A DNA stretch of 64,000 nucleotides from CAMASH01 sp041746635 (GTDB lineage: Bacteria; Verrucomicrobiota; Verrucomicrobiia; Chthoniobacterales; Terrimicrobiaceae): contig JBGTGQ010000014.1 in the NCBI GenBank assembly GCA_041746635.1, positions 1 through 64,000 of the forward strand. Direction: 5' to 3'. Numbering within the stretch: position 1 is the stretch's first letter; every line of letters starts with the position of its first letter. Both the position numbers and the translations under genes were made by a program. Shown here piece by piece: positions 1 through 7,718 of this stretch. The notes beneath the pieces were generated by a model. It was not told the origin of the DNA, searched no databases, and saw only the letters and a list, made by a program, of their open reading frames with translations.

Positions 1-2
1 AA

Positions 3-137
3 ATCGCCCGGCTCGGCGGCTATCTCGCCAGGGCGCATGATCCTCCTCCGGGAAACATGGTGATGTGGCGAGGTATGTCTCGCCTTACCGACATCCAGTT
101 AGGCTTTCTTCTCCAGACAAAATTTGCGGGTAATTGA
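3..137 (+). CDS. IS4/Tn5-like transposase, C-terminal end (cut by window edge)
   Basis: An open frame enters from the left edge and stops at TGA 135-137. Its 44 residues begin IARLGGYLARAHDPPPGN and continue with VMWRGMSRLTDI. This resembles the C-terminal dimerisation region of Tn5/IS50-type IS4-family transposases, where an IARLGG motif is followed by a tryptophan-containing WRG segment. The catalytic DDE part would lie outside the window, so whether the element is intact cannot be judged. It is followed by a strong hairpin (159-205) that may belong to the element's end. Family-level identification is by recall of the motif, not by search. Confidence 0.75.
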   Translation: MARLGGYLARAHDPPPGNMVMWRGMSRLTDIQLGFLLQTKFAGN

Positions 138-158
138 AAGCCGTACGCCGGGTGGTGT

Positions 159-205
159 GGGACCCGTGGCTGATTGAGCGTTGGCTCAGTTAGTCACGGG
201 GACCC
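159..205. repeat. Long hairpin downstream of transposase tail
   Basis: Bases 159-179 pair with 184-205 around a GTTG loop, with one mismatch, one bulge and a few G-T pairs (about 20 base pairs). It starts 22 bases after the transposase stop, so it may be a transcription terminator or the structured end of the insertion sequence. There is no T-run after it, which argues against a simple intrinsic terminator. Confidence 0.55.
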
Positions 206-214
206 GATTCGAAT

Positions 215-514
215 TTATTCCTTTAGCCTATCAGCGATCCATTCCGGATTGCGTCGGAGATCAACAACAGCCCAGACATCGACGACATCTTTATCTCGGG
301 TGTAAAACACGCCATATGGAAATACCCTACTCAGCAGGCGATGATAGTCAGCGTAGACGATCCGGTGAATTCCACCCGTGATCCTCAAGCCTTCAATATC
401 GGCTCTCAAAGAAGACGTGAAGTAGTCATCCAATCCGGTTTCCTGGGCCTCGTAAAACAGAAATCCTTGATTCAGATCACGGAGTGCGTCCTCTGAAATC
501 CGGATTTGAATCAT
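215..514 (-). CDS. ParE/RelE-family toxin
   Basis: A protein of 99 aa. The start ATG at 514 overlaps the stop of the upstream antitoxin gene in an ATGA (511-514), which favours it over a GTG/ATG further upstream. The N-terminus (MIQIRISEDALRDLNQGFLF) matches the beta-alpha opening of ParE-type toxins, and the C-terminal half has the IVYADYHRL and VDVWAVVDLRRNP segments typical of the fold. ParE-type members usually poison DNA gyrase and RelE-type members cleave mRNA on the ribosome; which applies here cannot be read from sequence. It is expected to be neutralised by the adjacent antitoxin, with which it forms a two-gene operon. Confidence 0.8.
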   Translation of the reverse strand: MIQIRISEDALRDLNQGFLFYEAQETGLDDYFTSSLRADIEGLRITGGIHRIVYADYHRLLSRVFPYGVFYTRDKDVVDVWAVVDLRRNPEWIADRLKE

Positions 515-720
515 GCCCTTCCGATTGTTCCTTTGACGGTATCCCAATCGAGGAGACGGGACTCTCCATCCTGAACTCTGGCTCGGCGATTATCCAATAG
601 GGTCCTGATTTCGGGGGTAACGTCCAAACCATCGAATCTCGACCTCAAATCGTCCCAGATCGCTTCCATGATCTGGAGTTTCTCTCCAATCGACAGGTTT
701 TTTACCTCAGCAACAGACAT
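511..720 (-). CDS. Antitoxin of the addiction-module component family
   Basis: A protein of 69 aa beginning MSVAEVKNLSIGEKLQIMEA. The pattern of a short helix, LSxxEKLxIMEAIWDDL and a C-terminal D-G-E-S-R segment is that of the small antitoxins (Pfam Unstab_antitox, TIGR02574 type) paired with ParE/RelE toxins. It lies directly upstream of the toxin with a 4-base overlap, the usual antitoxin-first order with translational coupling. The antitoxin probably binds the toxin and the operon promoter. The pair sits next to transposase debris, which fits a mobile TA module. Confidence 0.8.
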   Translation of the reverse strand: MSVAEVKNLSIGEKLQIMEAIWDDLRSRFDGLDVTPEIRTLLDNRRARVQDGESRLLDWDTVKGTIGRA

Positions 721-792
721 GATCGGAAGTATGCCTCAAACGGGGATATGGTGCCAATTTTTTTCTCGTCCCCGGTCAGGTATCCCGGCTTG

Positions 793-846
793 CTTCTGGC
801 ATCCGAGGCTGCTCCGCAGCCGAAATGCCAGAAGTCCCGAAGGGAC
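793..846. repeat. Palindromic extragenic repeat
   Basis: The arm 793-812 (CTTCTGGCAT then GGCTGC) is complementary to 816-834 with a few mismatches and a TCC loop. It is followed by a second small palindrome, GTCCCGAAGGGAC, at 834-846. It lies between two TA genes. I see no coding sequence in 721-874 apart from this. Confidence 0.6.
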
Positions 847-874
847 AGGGATTCGGTGGACTGGTCTGTTAGCA

Positions 875-1114
875 TTATTTTATCTTGTCGTGGTCTTCGG
901 GTTCCACGTCGGGGGCTGAGTCAAGTATCGCCAGCAAATCCGCCGCTGATCCCTGAACGGCCCGGCGCTTCAAGTAGTCCACCGTTCGCAGTGACGACAC
1001 CTTTTCGGCGAGGGCCAACGAAATAAACTGGTTGATAGAAACTCCATCTTCCTTGGCAAGCACTCGCACCTCGCGATGGATGGAATCTGGAAGTCTGACG
1101 CTTAATGTGGACAT
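875..1114 (-). CDS. Ribbon-helix-helix antitoxin (HicB/Arc-type)
   Basis: A protein of 79 aa. The N-terminus MSTLSVRLPDSIHREV followed by GVSINQFISLALAEK is the classical ribbon-helix-helix pattern: a DNA-contacting strand (LSVRLP), helix 1, a turn, then helix 2. The acidic tail (DVEPEDHDKIK) may wrap the partner toxin. It begins 3 bases after the stop of a PIN-domain gene, so the two form one transcription unit with the toxin first. Because that PIN gene lacks its N-terminal catalytic part, this is probably an antitoxin left without a working toxin. Confidence 0.8.
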   Translation of the reverse strand: MSTLSVRLPDSIHREVRVLAKEDGVSINQFISLALAEKVSSLRTVDYLKRRAVQGSAADLLAILDSAPDVEPEDHDKIK

Positions 1115-1117
1115 ATC

Positions 1118-1411
1118 TTATATCTCCTGAAGTAGCTCCGCTGGGGTGAGGACGCGCAATCCAAAAGATTGCGCTCCCTTGAAGTCATTTTTATTGTGGG
1201 TGATGAGGTGGCTGGCAGAAGCGGCCACAGCAAGCTCGAGAAAAATCTCGTCGTCTGGGTCCGAAAGTGTCGGTCTCCATGTAAAGAAAATCTCGTGGTG
1301 TCGTGCCACTGCGCAGATGTCGTGTAAAAATCGCTGGATTTCGGAAGGATTGAATCCGGGCACCATGCCCGGTCTGAGAAGAACTTCCTCATATTCAAGG
1401 ACGGCGGCCAC
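1118..1411 (-). pseudogene. PIN-domain toxin, 5'-truncated
   Basis: The frame reads SVAAVLEYEEVLLRPG near its start, then LTHNKNDF near the end. It aligns with the C-terminal two thirds of the PIN family of TIGR00305 type (PF13470). The family's N-terminus, a VIDTNVLV-type strand carrying the first catalytic aspartate, is missing: going upstream, the frame meets a TGA after only about a dozen residues and the DNA becomes HigB sequence. An ATG-like start at 1411 exists, but the product would lack metal-binding residues and is unlikely to be an active RNase. It shares a transcription unit with the RHH gene downstream. Confidence 0.75.
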
Positions 1412-1670
1412 TGAAACAGATATCGAGAGACTGCGTCAAAACATGGCGAATGTAAATCTTTCCCCGGTTGTAGTGGATGGCGGCAATGAGGCGCACTTTG
1501 TTCCCGCCGATGTTGAACACCGTGAATTTTCCCACCTTGTCGGCATGGGGAAAAACCTTGCGAAGGGATTGGATGTCAGAGAACCGACCCCGCTTCATTT
1601 CAAGAAACCATTGCGCCAATCCAGCGCGGCAATCGGGATGCAAAGCCGCGAAGTCGTGCAGGCGCTTCAT
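1395..1670 (-). pseudogene. HigB-family toxin, truncated at both ends
   Basis: From about 1670 to 1431 the frame reads HDFAALHPDC, then FPHADKVGKFTVFNIGGNK, then IYIRHVLT. These are hallmark segments of HigB toxins (PF09907), RelE-fold ribosome-dependent mRNA interferases. The normal end after RHVLT (about a dozen residues) is replaced by an unrelated tail ending at the stop at 1395, because the DNA there is the start of the PIN remnant in another frame. The N-terminus is fused in frame to an IS3 transposase scrap. No HigA antitoxin gene follows. Probably non-functional, although a 91-aa protein could start at the ATG at 1670. Confidence 0.7.
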
Positions 1671-1766
1671 GCGCCGTTGCTTCTTGCTCACCTTGAGTCC
1701 TTCTTCCCGACGAATGCGCGCTATCCTTTTCGCGTTTACCTCGAAGCCCTCCCGACGCAGTAAGGG
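1662..1766 (-). pseudogene. IS3-family transposase (OrfB) fragment
   Basis: About 35 residues read LLRREGFEVNAKRIARIRRE followed by EGLKVSKKQRRMKRL. This is the HTH_21-type segment seen ahead of the integrase core in IS3-family OrfB proteins (N-x-K-R-v-x-R-x-x-r-E-e-G-L). Nothing of the DDE core is present. The fragment joins the HigB remnant in the same frame, so the insertion element seems to have been reduced to this piece by deletion. Confidence 0.65.
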
Positions 1767-1871
1767 GTCAGGCCAGGGCGAGGGATCCCCATTCGGGACA
1801 ACGCGCCCGCCAAACTTAGCGCAACGGGATTGCCAGATTTTCTCCCTCCGGGTAGGGTGAGGGTCTTTCCC

Positions 1872-4800
1872 GTGAAGCCCTCTCCCAAAGCCCCCCCCAT
1901 CCGCGCCATCCGCAAATTGATGGCTGCCAACCGCAGTGAAATCGCCATCCGCGTCTTTCGCTCCGCCACCGAACTCAATCTCCGCACCGTGGCGGTTTTC
2001 GCCAAGGAAGACCGTTTCAGTATTCACCGTTTCAAGGCTGACGAGGCCTATATGTTACCGGAAGCCAGGGGACCAGTCGGCGCTTATCTCGACATCGAGG
2101 GCGTCGTGGCCGCGGCCAAGGAACACGGCGTGGACGCCATTCATCCCGGTTACGGATTTCTTTCGGAGAATGCGGAGTTTGCCCGGGCTTGTGCGCGCGA
2201 GGGGATTCTTTTTGTCGGACCGAAACCGGAATTGCTCGAACTGATGGGTGACAAGGTGGCCGCCCGGGCGGAGGCGAAGCGTCTTGGCGTGCCGACGCTG
2301 CCCGGAACGGACGATCCGGTAAAGGAGCGCGGCAAGGCGGTGAAGCTGGCGCGGCAGATCGGATTTCCCCTCATCATCAAGGCGGCCTTCGGCGGCGGCG
2401 GCCGCGGCATGCGGGTGGTGCCGAAGGAAGCCGACCTCGCGCGTCTGCTCGACGAGGCGCAGAACGAAGCCTTGAGGGCCTTCGGCAATGCGGCCGTGTT
2501 TTTGGAAAAATTCATCGGCCGGGCCAAACACATCGAAGTGCAAATCCTGGGTGACCGGCACGGCAACGTAGTGCATCTCTACGACCGCGATTGTTCCGTG
2601 CAACGCCGTCACCAGAAGGTGATTGAAATCGCCCCCTCGGTCGCGCTGGACCCGCGGGTGCGCACGGAATTGCTGGATGCCGCCGTGCGCCTGGCCAGCG
2701 GCACCGGCTACGACAACGCGGGCACCATTGAGTTTCTTTACGACATGGACAGCCACGAGTGGTTTTTCATCGAGATGAACCCTCGCATCCAGGTCGAACA
2801 CACGGTCACCGAGGTCGTGACAAATATCGATATCGTGCGCTCGCAGATTCTTATTGCGCAGGGGTATCCGCTGCACGGATCCGAGGTCGGCCTGCCCGCC
2901 CAGAACGATATTCCCTGCAACGGCAACGCCGTCCAATGCCGCGTGACCACGGAAGACCCGGAGAACAATTTCACTCCGGATTACGGCGAAATTCTGACCT
3001 ACCGTTCCGCCGCCGGTTTCGGCATCCGCCTCGACGGCGGCATGGGCAACGCGGGCAGCGTGGTCACGCCGTTTTACGATTCGATGCTGGTGAAGATCAC
3101 GGCCAGTGGAAAAGATTTTCCCACCGCGCTGCAACGCATGGAGCGCGCCTTGCGCGAGTTCCGCATCCGCGGGGTGAAAACGAACATTCCTTTTCTTGAG
3201 AATGTCATCGCGAACGAGACCTTCCGTTCCGGCCAGGCCGCCACCCAGCTCATCGACACCACGCCGGAGCTTTTCAAATTCCGCCTGCGCAAGGATCGCG
3301 CGACAAAACTGCTGGCCTTCCTCGGCGACGTCATCGTCAACGGCAACCCGCACGCCAAGGGATTCAAGCCGGCGAGGCCCTTCGCCGCTGCGGTCATTCC
3401 GCCCTGCGACGAGAAAGCCGCACCGCCCGCCGGCACGCGCATGAAGCTGCTCGAACTCGGACCGGAAAAATTCGCGCAATGGATTTTGCAGCAAAAGCCC
3501 CTTCTTTTCACCGACACCACTTTCCGCGACGCGCATCAGTCGCTCATGGCCACGCGCATGCGCACCTGCGACATGCTGGCCGTGGCCGATGCGGTGGCGC
3601 GGCGGATGCCGCAATTGTTCAGCTTGGAAATGTGGGGTGGGGCGACGTTTGACACCGCCATGCGCTTCCTGAGGGAGGACCCGTGGGAGCGTCTGCGGCA
3701 ACTGCGCGAGCGCATCCCGAACATCTGTTTTCAAATGCTCTTCCGCGGCAGCAACGCCGTGGGCTATTCCAATTATCCCGACAACGTCGTGCGCGGATTT
3801 GTCAAACACGCCGCCGCGTCGGGCATGGATATCTTCCGCATTTTCGATTCGCTCAATTACACCCCGAACCTCAAGGCCGCCATGGAGGCAGTGCGCGGCA
3901 CCCATGGCATTTGCGAGGCCGCCATTTGTTACACCGGCGATATCCTCGACCCGAAGCGGACGAAATATTCCCTCAAGTATTACGTCAAGCTGGCCCAGGA
4001 ACTCCAAGGCATGGGCGCGCACATGTTGGCCATCAAGGACATGGCGGGCCTGTGCCGTCCCTTCGCCGCGAAAGCTTTGGTCAAGGCGCTGAAGGACGAG
4101 ATCGACCTCCCGATTCATTTCCACACCCATGACACCAGCGGCATCAATGCGGCATCGATCCTCCAGGCTTCGGAAGCCGGAGTGGACATCGCGGACGCCG
4201 CCATCGCGTCGTTCTCCGGCTCCACCAGCCAGCCGAATTTGAATTCGCTCGTCGCCGCCTTGCAGCACACCCGCCGCGAGTCCGGACTCGACCTCGCTGC
4301 GCTGAACGAGTTCTCCGATTATTGGGAGGTCGTGCGCGAATATTACGCGCCCTTCGACACCGCGCCGAAGACCGGTTCCGCCGAGGTCTATTTGCATGAG
4401 ATGCCGGGCGGGCAGTTCACCAACCTCAAGGAACAGGCCGCCAGCATGGACATTGGCCACCGCTGGCCGGAGATCGCCCGCTGCTACGCCGAGGTCAACG
4501 AACTCTTCGGCGACATCGTGAAGGTGACCCCCAGCAGCAAGGTCGTCGGCGACATGACCATGTTTCTCATCACCCGCGGCATCAAACCGGCCGATGTGGT
4601 CAACCTCCCTCATGGGACCGCCTTTCCCGAATCCGTCATCGATATGCTCGCGGGTGGCCTCGGGCAGCCCCTGAGCGGATGGCCGAAAGCCTTGCAAAAG
4701 GTCGTGCTCGGCAAACGCAAGGCCCTGAGCGGGCGTCCAGGGGCCTCCGCCAAAGCGATCAATTTCGACAAACTGCGCGAGGAACTGCGCGGCAAACTCA

Positions 4801-5348
4801 AGCGCGAACCCACGGAAGACGACATCTACAGCTACCTCATGTATCCGCAGGTCTTTCTGGATTTCGCCAATTTCGTCCGCGACTACGGCGACGTTTCCGT
4901 GCTGCCCACCCCTGCGTTTTTCTATGGCCTGTTCACCCAGGAGGAAATTTCCGTGCAGCTGGAACAGGGCAAAACGCTCTTCATCAATCTGATCAACATC
5001 AGTGATCCCGATGCCGAGGGAAAACGCGTGGTGGCCTTCGAACTCAACGGCCTGCCTCGCCACACCGCCGTGGCGGACAAAACCATCAAGCCCAAGACCG
5101 CGCCGCGCCTCAAGGCCGACGCCGCCGATCCCCTGCAGGTGGCCGCGCCCATCCCAGGCATGATTACCAGCATCGCCGTCTCCGTGGGTACAAAAGTGAA
5201 GAAAGACGACAAGCTCCTCACGCTCGAAGCCATGAAAATGTCCACCAACCTCAACGCTCCCTGCGACGGGATCGTCAGCGAGATTAGCGCCAAGGTCGGC
5301 GCCACAGTGGAAAGCAAAGACCTCGTCATCCGGCTGAGGAAGGAATAG
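1872..5348 (+). CDS. pyc: Pyruvate carboxylase
   Basis: Converts pyruvate, bicarbonate and ATP to oxaloacetate, the main anaplerotic feed into the TCA cycle. The 1158-aa single chain has the full domain set. The biotin carboxylase starts at LMAANRSEIAIRVFR with a glycine-rich ATP-grasp loop KAAFGGGGRGM near residue 175. The carboxyltransferase TIM barrel begins near residue 545 (TDTTFRDAHQSLMATR). A C-terminal biotinyl domain carries EAMKM with the biotin lysine at about residue 1122. Length matches the roughly 1150-aa family norm. I prefer the GTG start at 1872 because a GAGGG lies 9 bases upstream; the frame is open back to a TTG at 1830, and an ATG occurs at 1920. A long palindrome follows the gene. 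Confidence 0.95.
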   Translation: MKPSPKAPPIRAIRKLMAANRSEIAIRVFRSATELNLRTVAVFAKEDRFSIHRFKADEAYMLPEARGPVGAYLDIEGVVAAAKEHGVDAIHPGYGFLSENAEFARACAREGILFVGPKPELLELMGDKVAARAEAKRLGVPTLPGTDDPVKERGKAVKLARQIGFPLIIKAAFGGGGRGMRVVPKEADLARLLDEAQNEALRAFGNAAVFLEKFIGRAKHIEVQILGDRHGNVVHLYDRDCSVQRRHQKVIEIAPSVALDPRVRTELLDAAVRLASGTGYDNAGTIEFLYDMDSHEWFFIEMNPRIQVEHTVTEVVTNIDIVRSQILIAQGYPLHGSEVGLPAQNDIPCNGNAVQCRVTTEDPENNFTPDYGEILTYRSAAGFGIRLDGGMGNAGSVVTPFYDSMLVKITASGKDFPTALQRMERALREFRIRGVKTNIPFLENVIANETFRSGQAATQLIDTTPELFKFRLRKDRATKLLAFLGDVIVNGNPHAKGFKPARPFAAAVIPPCDEKAAPPAGTRMKLLELGPEKFAQWILQQKPLLFTDTTFRDAHQSLMATRMRTCDMLAVADAVARRMPQLFSLEMWGGATFDTAMRFLREDPWERLRQLRERIPNICFQMLFRGSNAVGYSNYPDNVVRGFVKHAAASGMDIFRIFDSLNYTPNLKAAMEAVRGTHGICEAAICYTGDILDPKRTKYSLKYYVKLAQELQGMGAHMLAIKDMAGLCRPFAAKALVKALKDEIDLPIHFHTHDTSGINAASILQASEAGVDIADAAIASFSGSTSQPNLNSLVAALQHTRRESGLDLAALNEFSDYWEVVREYYAPFDTAPKTGSAEVYLHEMPGGQFTNLKEQAASMDIGHRWPEIARCYAEVNELFGDIVKVTPSSKVVGDMTMFLITRGIKPADVVNLPHGTAFPESVIDMLAGGLGQPLSGWPKALQKVVLGKRKALSGRPGASAKAINFDKLREELRGKLKREPTEDDIYSYLMYPQVFLDFANFVRDYGDVSVLPTPAFFYGLFTQEEISVQLEQGKTLFINLINISDPDAEGKRVVAFELNGLPRHTAVADKTIKPKTAPRLKADAADPLQVAAPIPGMITSIAVSVGTKVKKDDKLLTLEAMKMSTNLNAPCDGIVSEISAKVGATVESKDLVIRLRKE

Positions 5349-5361
5349 AGAGCTGCAAATG

Positions 5362-5445
5362 AGCCGCGGATGGACACGGATGAAACACGGATCGTCTAGG
5401 CGGGATGGTTCTTTATCCGTGTTTCACCCGTGTCCATCCGTGGCT
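5362..5445. repeat. Long inverted repeat after pyc (possible terminator)
   Basis: Arm 5362-5392 (starting AGCCGCGGATGGACACGGAT) is the near-perfect reverse complement of 5415-5445, around a 22-base loop. The words CGGATG and CACGGAT recur inside each arm. The structure could stop pyc transcription, but the same sequence family appears at 41392-41521, so it is better described as a dispersed palindromic repeat. Confidence 0.8.
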
Positions 5446-5474
5446 GAAAATGACTTTTTAGATACCCCTTCAGG

Positions 5475-6311
5475 ATGAATCACGCGTTATTTCCAAACGA
5501 CAGGACGGCGAAAGATTTGCGCTCCAAGCGCATTCCTTATGCTTCGATTACGTGCTCTTTTGCGGCCCTCCTCCTGCTTCTCTCTTCCGGAATTGTGTTT
5601 GCTCAGGCCATTCAACTCAGCGATTCCCAAGCCAGCGAAATCGGCCGCCGTATTTGGAAAAACGAATGCGCCGGCACGGTCGATGGCCTGACCTCGTGGA
5701 ATTCCGGCGAGGAATTCGCCTCGCTCGGCATCGGACATTTCATCTGGTATCCCGAGGGAAAACGCGGACCGTTCGAGGAAAGTTTTCCCGGGCTGGCAGT
5801 CTATCTGGCCGGCCAGGGCGTGGAAGTTCCCGCCTGGCTGCGCGGGGAGTGTCCGTGGAAGAGCCGCCAGGAGTTTCAAGCCGATTTCCAAAGCCCGCGC
5901 ATGAAACAGCTTCGAGGTCTTCTGTCCTCGACCATTTCCCAGCAGGCGCGCTTCGCCGCCCGGCGCCTGGAACAAGCCCTGCCCAAGATTCTGGCCGCCG
6001 CCGCGCCCAACCAGCGTGAAAAAGTGAAGTCAAACTTCTACCGCGTCGCCGCGCAGCCGCTTGGTTACTACGCGCTGATGGATTACGTGAACTTCAAAGG
6101 CGAGGGCATTTCCCCCACCGAACGCTACAACGGCCAGGGCTGGGGGCTCCTGCAGGTTCTGGAAAATATGTCCGCCGGCCCCGCCCTTCCCGCCTTCGCC
6201 ACCGCGGCCGACGAAGTGCTCACCCGCCGCGTAAAAAATTCCCCCCCTGCGCGCAACGAAGCCAAGTGGCTCCCCGGTTGGCGCAACCGGCTGCAGACTT
6301 ATCGGAATTGA
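5475..6311 (+). CDS. Secreted protein, possible lysozyme-like fold
   Basis: A protein of 278 aa. After a basic N-terminus there is a hydrophobic segment (about residues 25-43, CSFAALLLLLSSGIVFAQA) that reads as a signal peptide with AQA cleavage. The mature part has RRIWKNECAG, then SWNSGEEFASLGIGHFIWYP, and later NFKGEGISPTERYNGQGWGL. A glutamate followed by a GIGHF segment and a late NGQGWGL segment recalls lysozyme-like muramidases, but I cannot assign a named family. It is a lone gene between the pyc palindrome and a GxxExxY repeat unit. The function is a guess; export is well supported. Confidence 0.7.
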   Translation: MNHALFPNDRTAKDLRSKRIPYASITCSFAALLLLLSSGIVFAQAIQLSDSQASEIGRRIWKNECAGTVDGLTSWNSGEEFASLGIGHFIWYPEGKRGPFEESFPGLAVYLAGQGVEVPAWLRGECPWKSRQEFQADFQSPRMKQLRGLLSSTISQQARFAARRLEQALPKILAAAAPNQREKVKSNFYRVAAQPLGYYALMDYVNFKGEGISPTERYNGQGWGLLQVLENMSAGPALPAFATAADEVLTRRVKNSPPARNEAKWLPGWRNRLQTYRN

Positions 6312-6796
6312 TTGCCCGCGAAATACGCGAAATGACGCGAAAAAATGGAACTAATTTACAAAGAGGAGTGCTATCGCAGTATCGGCGCTTGTTTTGAGGT
6401 TTATAAGGACAAGGGTTCCGGATTTTTGGAGCCTGTTTACGATGACTGTCTGGCCATTGAGTTGAGCTTGCAGGATATTCCGCATCTTCCGAAGCCCCGG
6501 CTTCCACTCAGCTACAAAGAACAAATCCTGCGCCATCATTACGAACCCGACTTTGTCTGCTTCGACAAAATTATCCTCGAAATCAAAGCCGTCACCAAGC
6601 TGGCTGATGAACATCGGGCCCAAGTTCTCAATTACCTTGCCGCGTCCGGTTTTCAACTAGGCCTGCTGGTCAACTTCGGACATTATCCCAAGCTCGAATG
6701 GGAACGCATCGCCAACAGCAAAACAAACGCCTCATCCGATCGGCCTCCTCCGTCCCTGTCTTAAATTTTCGCGTTTTTTCGCGTGTTTCGCGGGCA
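6312..6796. mobile_element. Inverted-repeat unit A carrying a GxxExxY gene
   Basis: Left arm 6312-6343 (TTGCCCGCGAAATACGCGAA) is complementary to right arm 6766-6796, ending TTTCGCGGGCA. The arms consist of the word CGCGAAA repeated with small spacers. They closely bracket one complete GxxExxY gene, whose ATG follows the left arm directly. Three shorter units with the same arms and matching scraps of inner sequence lie at 7466-7704, 10493-10663 and 11553-11747. No flanking target duplication was seen for this copy. Confidence 0.75.
6345..6764 (+). CDS. GxxExxY protein (PD-(D/E)XK-like)
   Basis: A protein of 139 aa of the GxxExxY family (PDDEXK_3, TIGR04256). The name motif is G26-x-x-E29-x-x-Y32. 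The nuclease-like core is visible as D69 (EPDF), then E79-I-K81 (ILEIKA), then Q93 in a following helix (AQVLNYL), the order expected of a PD-(D/E)XK active site. The fold is associated with nucleases; the biological role of this family is not established. The gene fills an inverted-repeat unit, with the start ATG adjoining the left arm and the stop just before the right arm. A second, divergent family member sits at 18170-18589 in a different repeat. Confidence 0.85.
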   Translation: MELIYKEECYRSIGACFEVYKDKGSGFLEPVYDDCLAIELSLQDIPHLPKPRLPLSYKEQILRHHYEPDFVCFDKIILEIKAVTKLADEHRAQVLNYLAASGFQLGLLVNFGHYPKLEWERIANSKTNASSDRPPPSLS

Positions 6797-6849
6797 GTTT
6801 TCTTCATGTGAGATTTGACAATCTCTGCATATTTGACATATTATCAGAC

Positions 6850-7074
6850 ATGCAAACGAATGTGAGCACCTTGTTGCGGGAATTTCCAAAAGTCCGCCGG
6901 GCGGCATTGCGGGGGGAGCGGGTCGTTATTGAAACCCGGGAGGGCAATCTTCTTCTCACAGCGGAAAATCCACCGGGCCAGCCCATTCTGGGTGCTTTAA
7001 AAGGAAGAATTTATAGTGGAGATGGAGTGGATTTGACCGCTCCCACCACCACCGAAGACGAATGGATTCGGTAA
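6850..7074 (+). CDS. Phd/YefM- or VapB-like antitoxin
   Basis: A protein of 74 aa starting MQTNVSTLLREFPKVRRAAL. It has the short N-terminal DNA-binding layout of Phd-type antitoxins (an N-V-S-T-L-L-R-E-F-like helix, then RGERVVIETREGN) and a C-terminal tail (ILGALKGRI and DEWIR) of the kind that binds a PIN toxin. The ATG at 6850 gives the standard length; the frame is open further upstream. It overlaps the PIN gene by 13 bases, so the two are translationally coupled. Confidence 0.75.
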   Translation: MQTNVSTLLREFPKVRRAALRGERVVIETREGNLLLTAENPPGQPILGALKGRIYSGDGVDLTAPTTTEDEWIR

Positions 7075-7457
7075 CCCATCTGCTCGACACCCATGCGGTG
7101 ATCTGGGCCTATGAGGATTCCGGAAATTTGGGGCCTGAAGCCCGCGCCGTGATTCAACAAGCCCCGCCTCGCACGTTGGGCGTGTCTGATTTCAGCCTGT
7201 TTGAACTGGCTCTTCTGGTCCACAAAGGCAGGGTGCGGCTGGACTTCGCATTGTTGGAATTCCTGGAACGTGTGGAAAAGAATTACGTGGTTTTTCCGAT
7301 TGGAGCTGCAGAGGTGGTAGCCGCCATGGAGTTGCCGCTGGCCCAGGCCGATCCCTTTGACCGTGCCATCGTGGCCACGGCGCACTGCCGCAAGCTGCCC
7401 CTGCTCACAAAAGACCGAAAGATCACCGCTTCCGGGCTGGTTTCCGTGGTGTGGTGA
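7062..7457 (+). CDS. VapC-like PIN-domain toxin
   Basis: A protein of 131 aa, complete, with the expected PIN acidic residues: D9 in LLDTHAVIW, E48 in SDFSLFELALL, and D97 and D100 in ADPFDRAIVATA. The strand LLTKDRKI near the C-terminus is also typical. PIN toxins of this class are metal-dependent RNases held inactive by the cognate antitoxin, here the overlapping upstream gene. The module sits between two repeat units of the CGCGAAA type. Unlike the PIN gene at 1118-1411, this one keeps its N-terminal catalytic aspartate and is probably functional. Confidence 0.85.
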   Translation: MDSVTHLLDTHAVIWAYEDSGNLGPEARAVIQQAPPRTLGVSDFSLFELALLVHKGRVRLDFALLEFLERVEKNYVVFPIGAAEVVAAMELPLAQADPFDRAIVATAHCRKLPLLTKDRKITASGLVSVVW

Positions 7458-7465
7458 AGACTGAA

Positions 7466-7704
7466 TTGTCCGCTAAACACGCGAAAGGACGCGAAAAAAA
7501 GCAACTGATTTGCAAAGATGGGAAACAATATCCTTTGCGGAACAAAAGCGAAGGGAACCGGAAGGTGCCGCCAAGGCGCTCTTGATGGTAACCGCACGTA
7601 ATCCCAAGATGGTATTTGAGGCACTCCACGGATAAAGAAAATACTCATCGGAGCTATCCCCTCCCTGTCTTATATTTCGCGTTTTTTCGCGTGTTTCGCG
7701 GGCA
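7466..7704. mobile_element. Inverted-repeat unit B (decayed)
   Basis: Left arm 7466-7500 (CGCTAAACACGCGAAAGGAC) and right arm ending GTGTTTCGCGGGCAA at 7704 match unit A. Just inside the left arm, AGCAACTGATTTGCAAAGAT corresponds to the start of the GxxExxY gene in unit A, and CTCCCTGTCTTATATTTCGC before the right arm corresponds to its 3' flank. The coding region between is lost, so this looks like an internally deleted derivative. Confidence 0.65.
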
Positions 7705-7718
7705 ATTTCTTTCTTCGT

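Noticed and set aside
181..230. tRNA-like T-loop (GATTCGAAT)
   Set aside because: The flanking bases do not form a T-stem or acceptor stem; the upstream sequence folds into a different hairpin.
1830..1871. TTG 1830 as the start of pyruvate carboxylase
   Set aside because: The added residues have no homology and lie in repeat-like sequence; GTG 1872 has a plausible ribosome site.
2055..5063. 1002-aa open frame on the minus strand
   Set aside because: It is antisense to pyruvate carboxylase, has His/Gly/Arg-rich composition typical of a GC-rich shadow frame and no recognisable motif.
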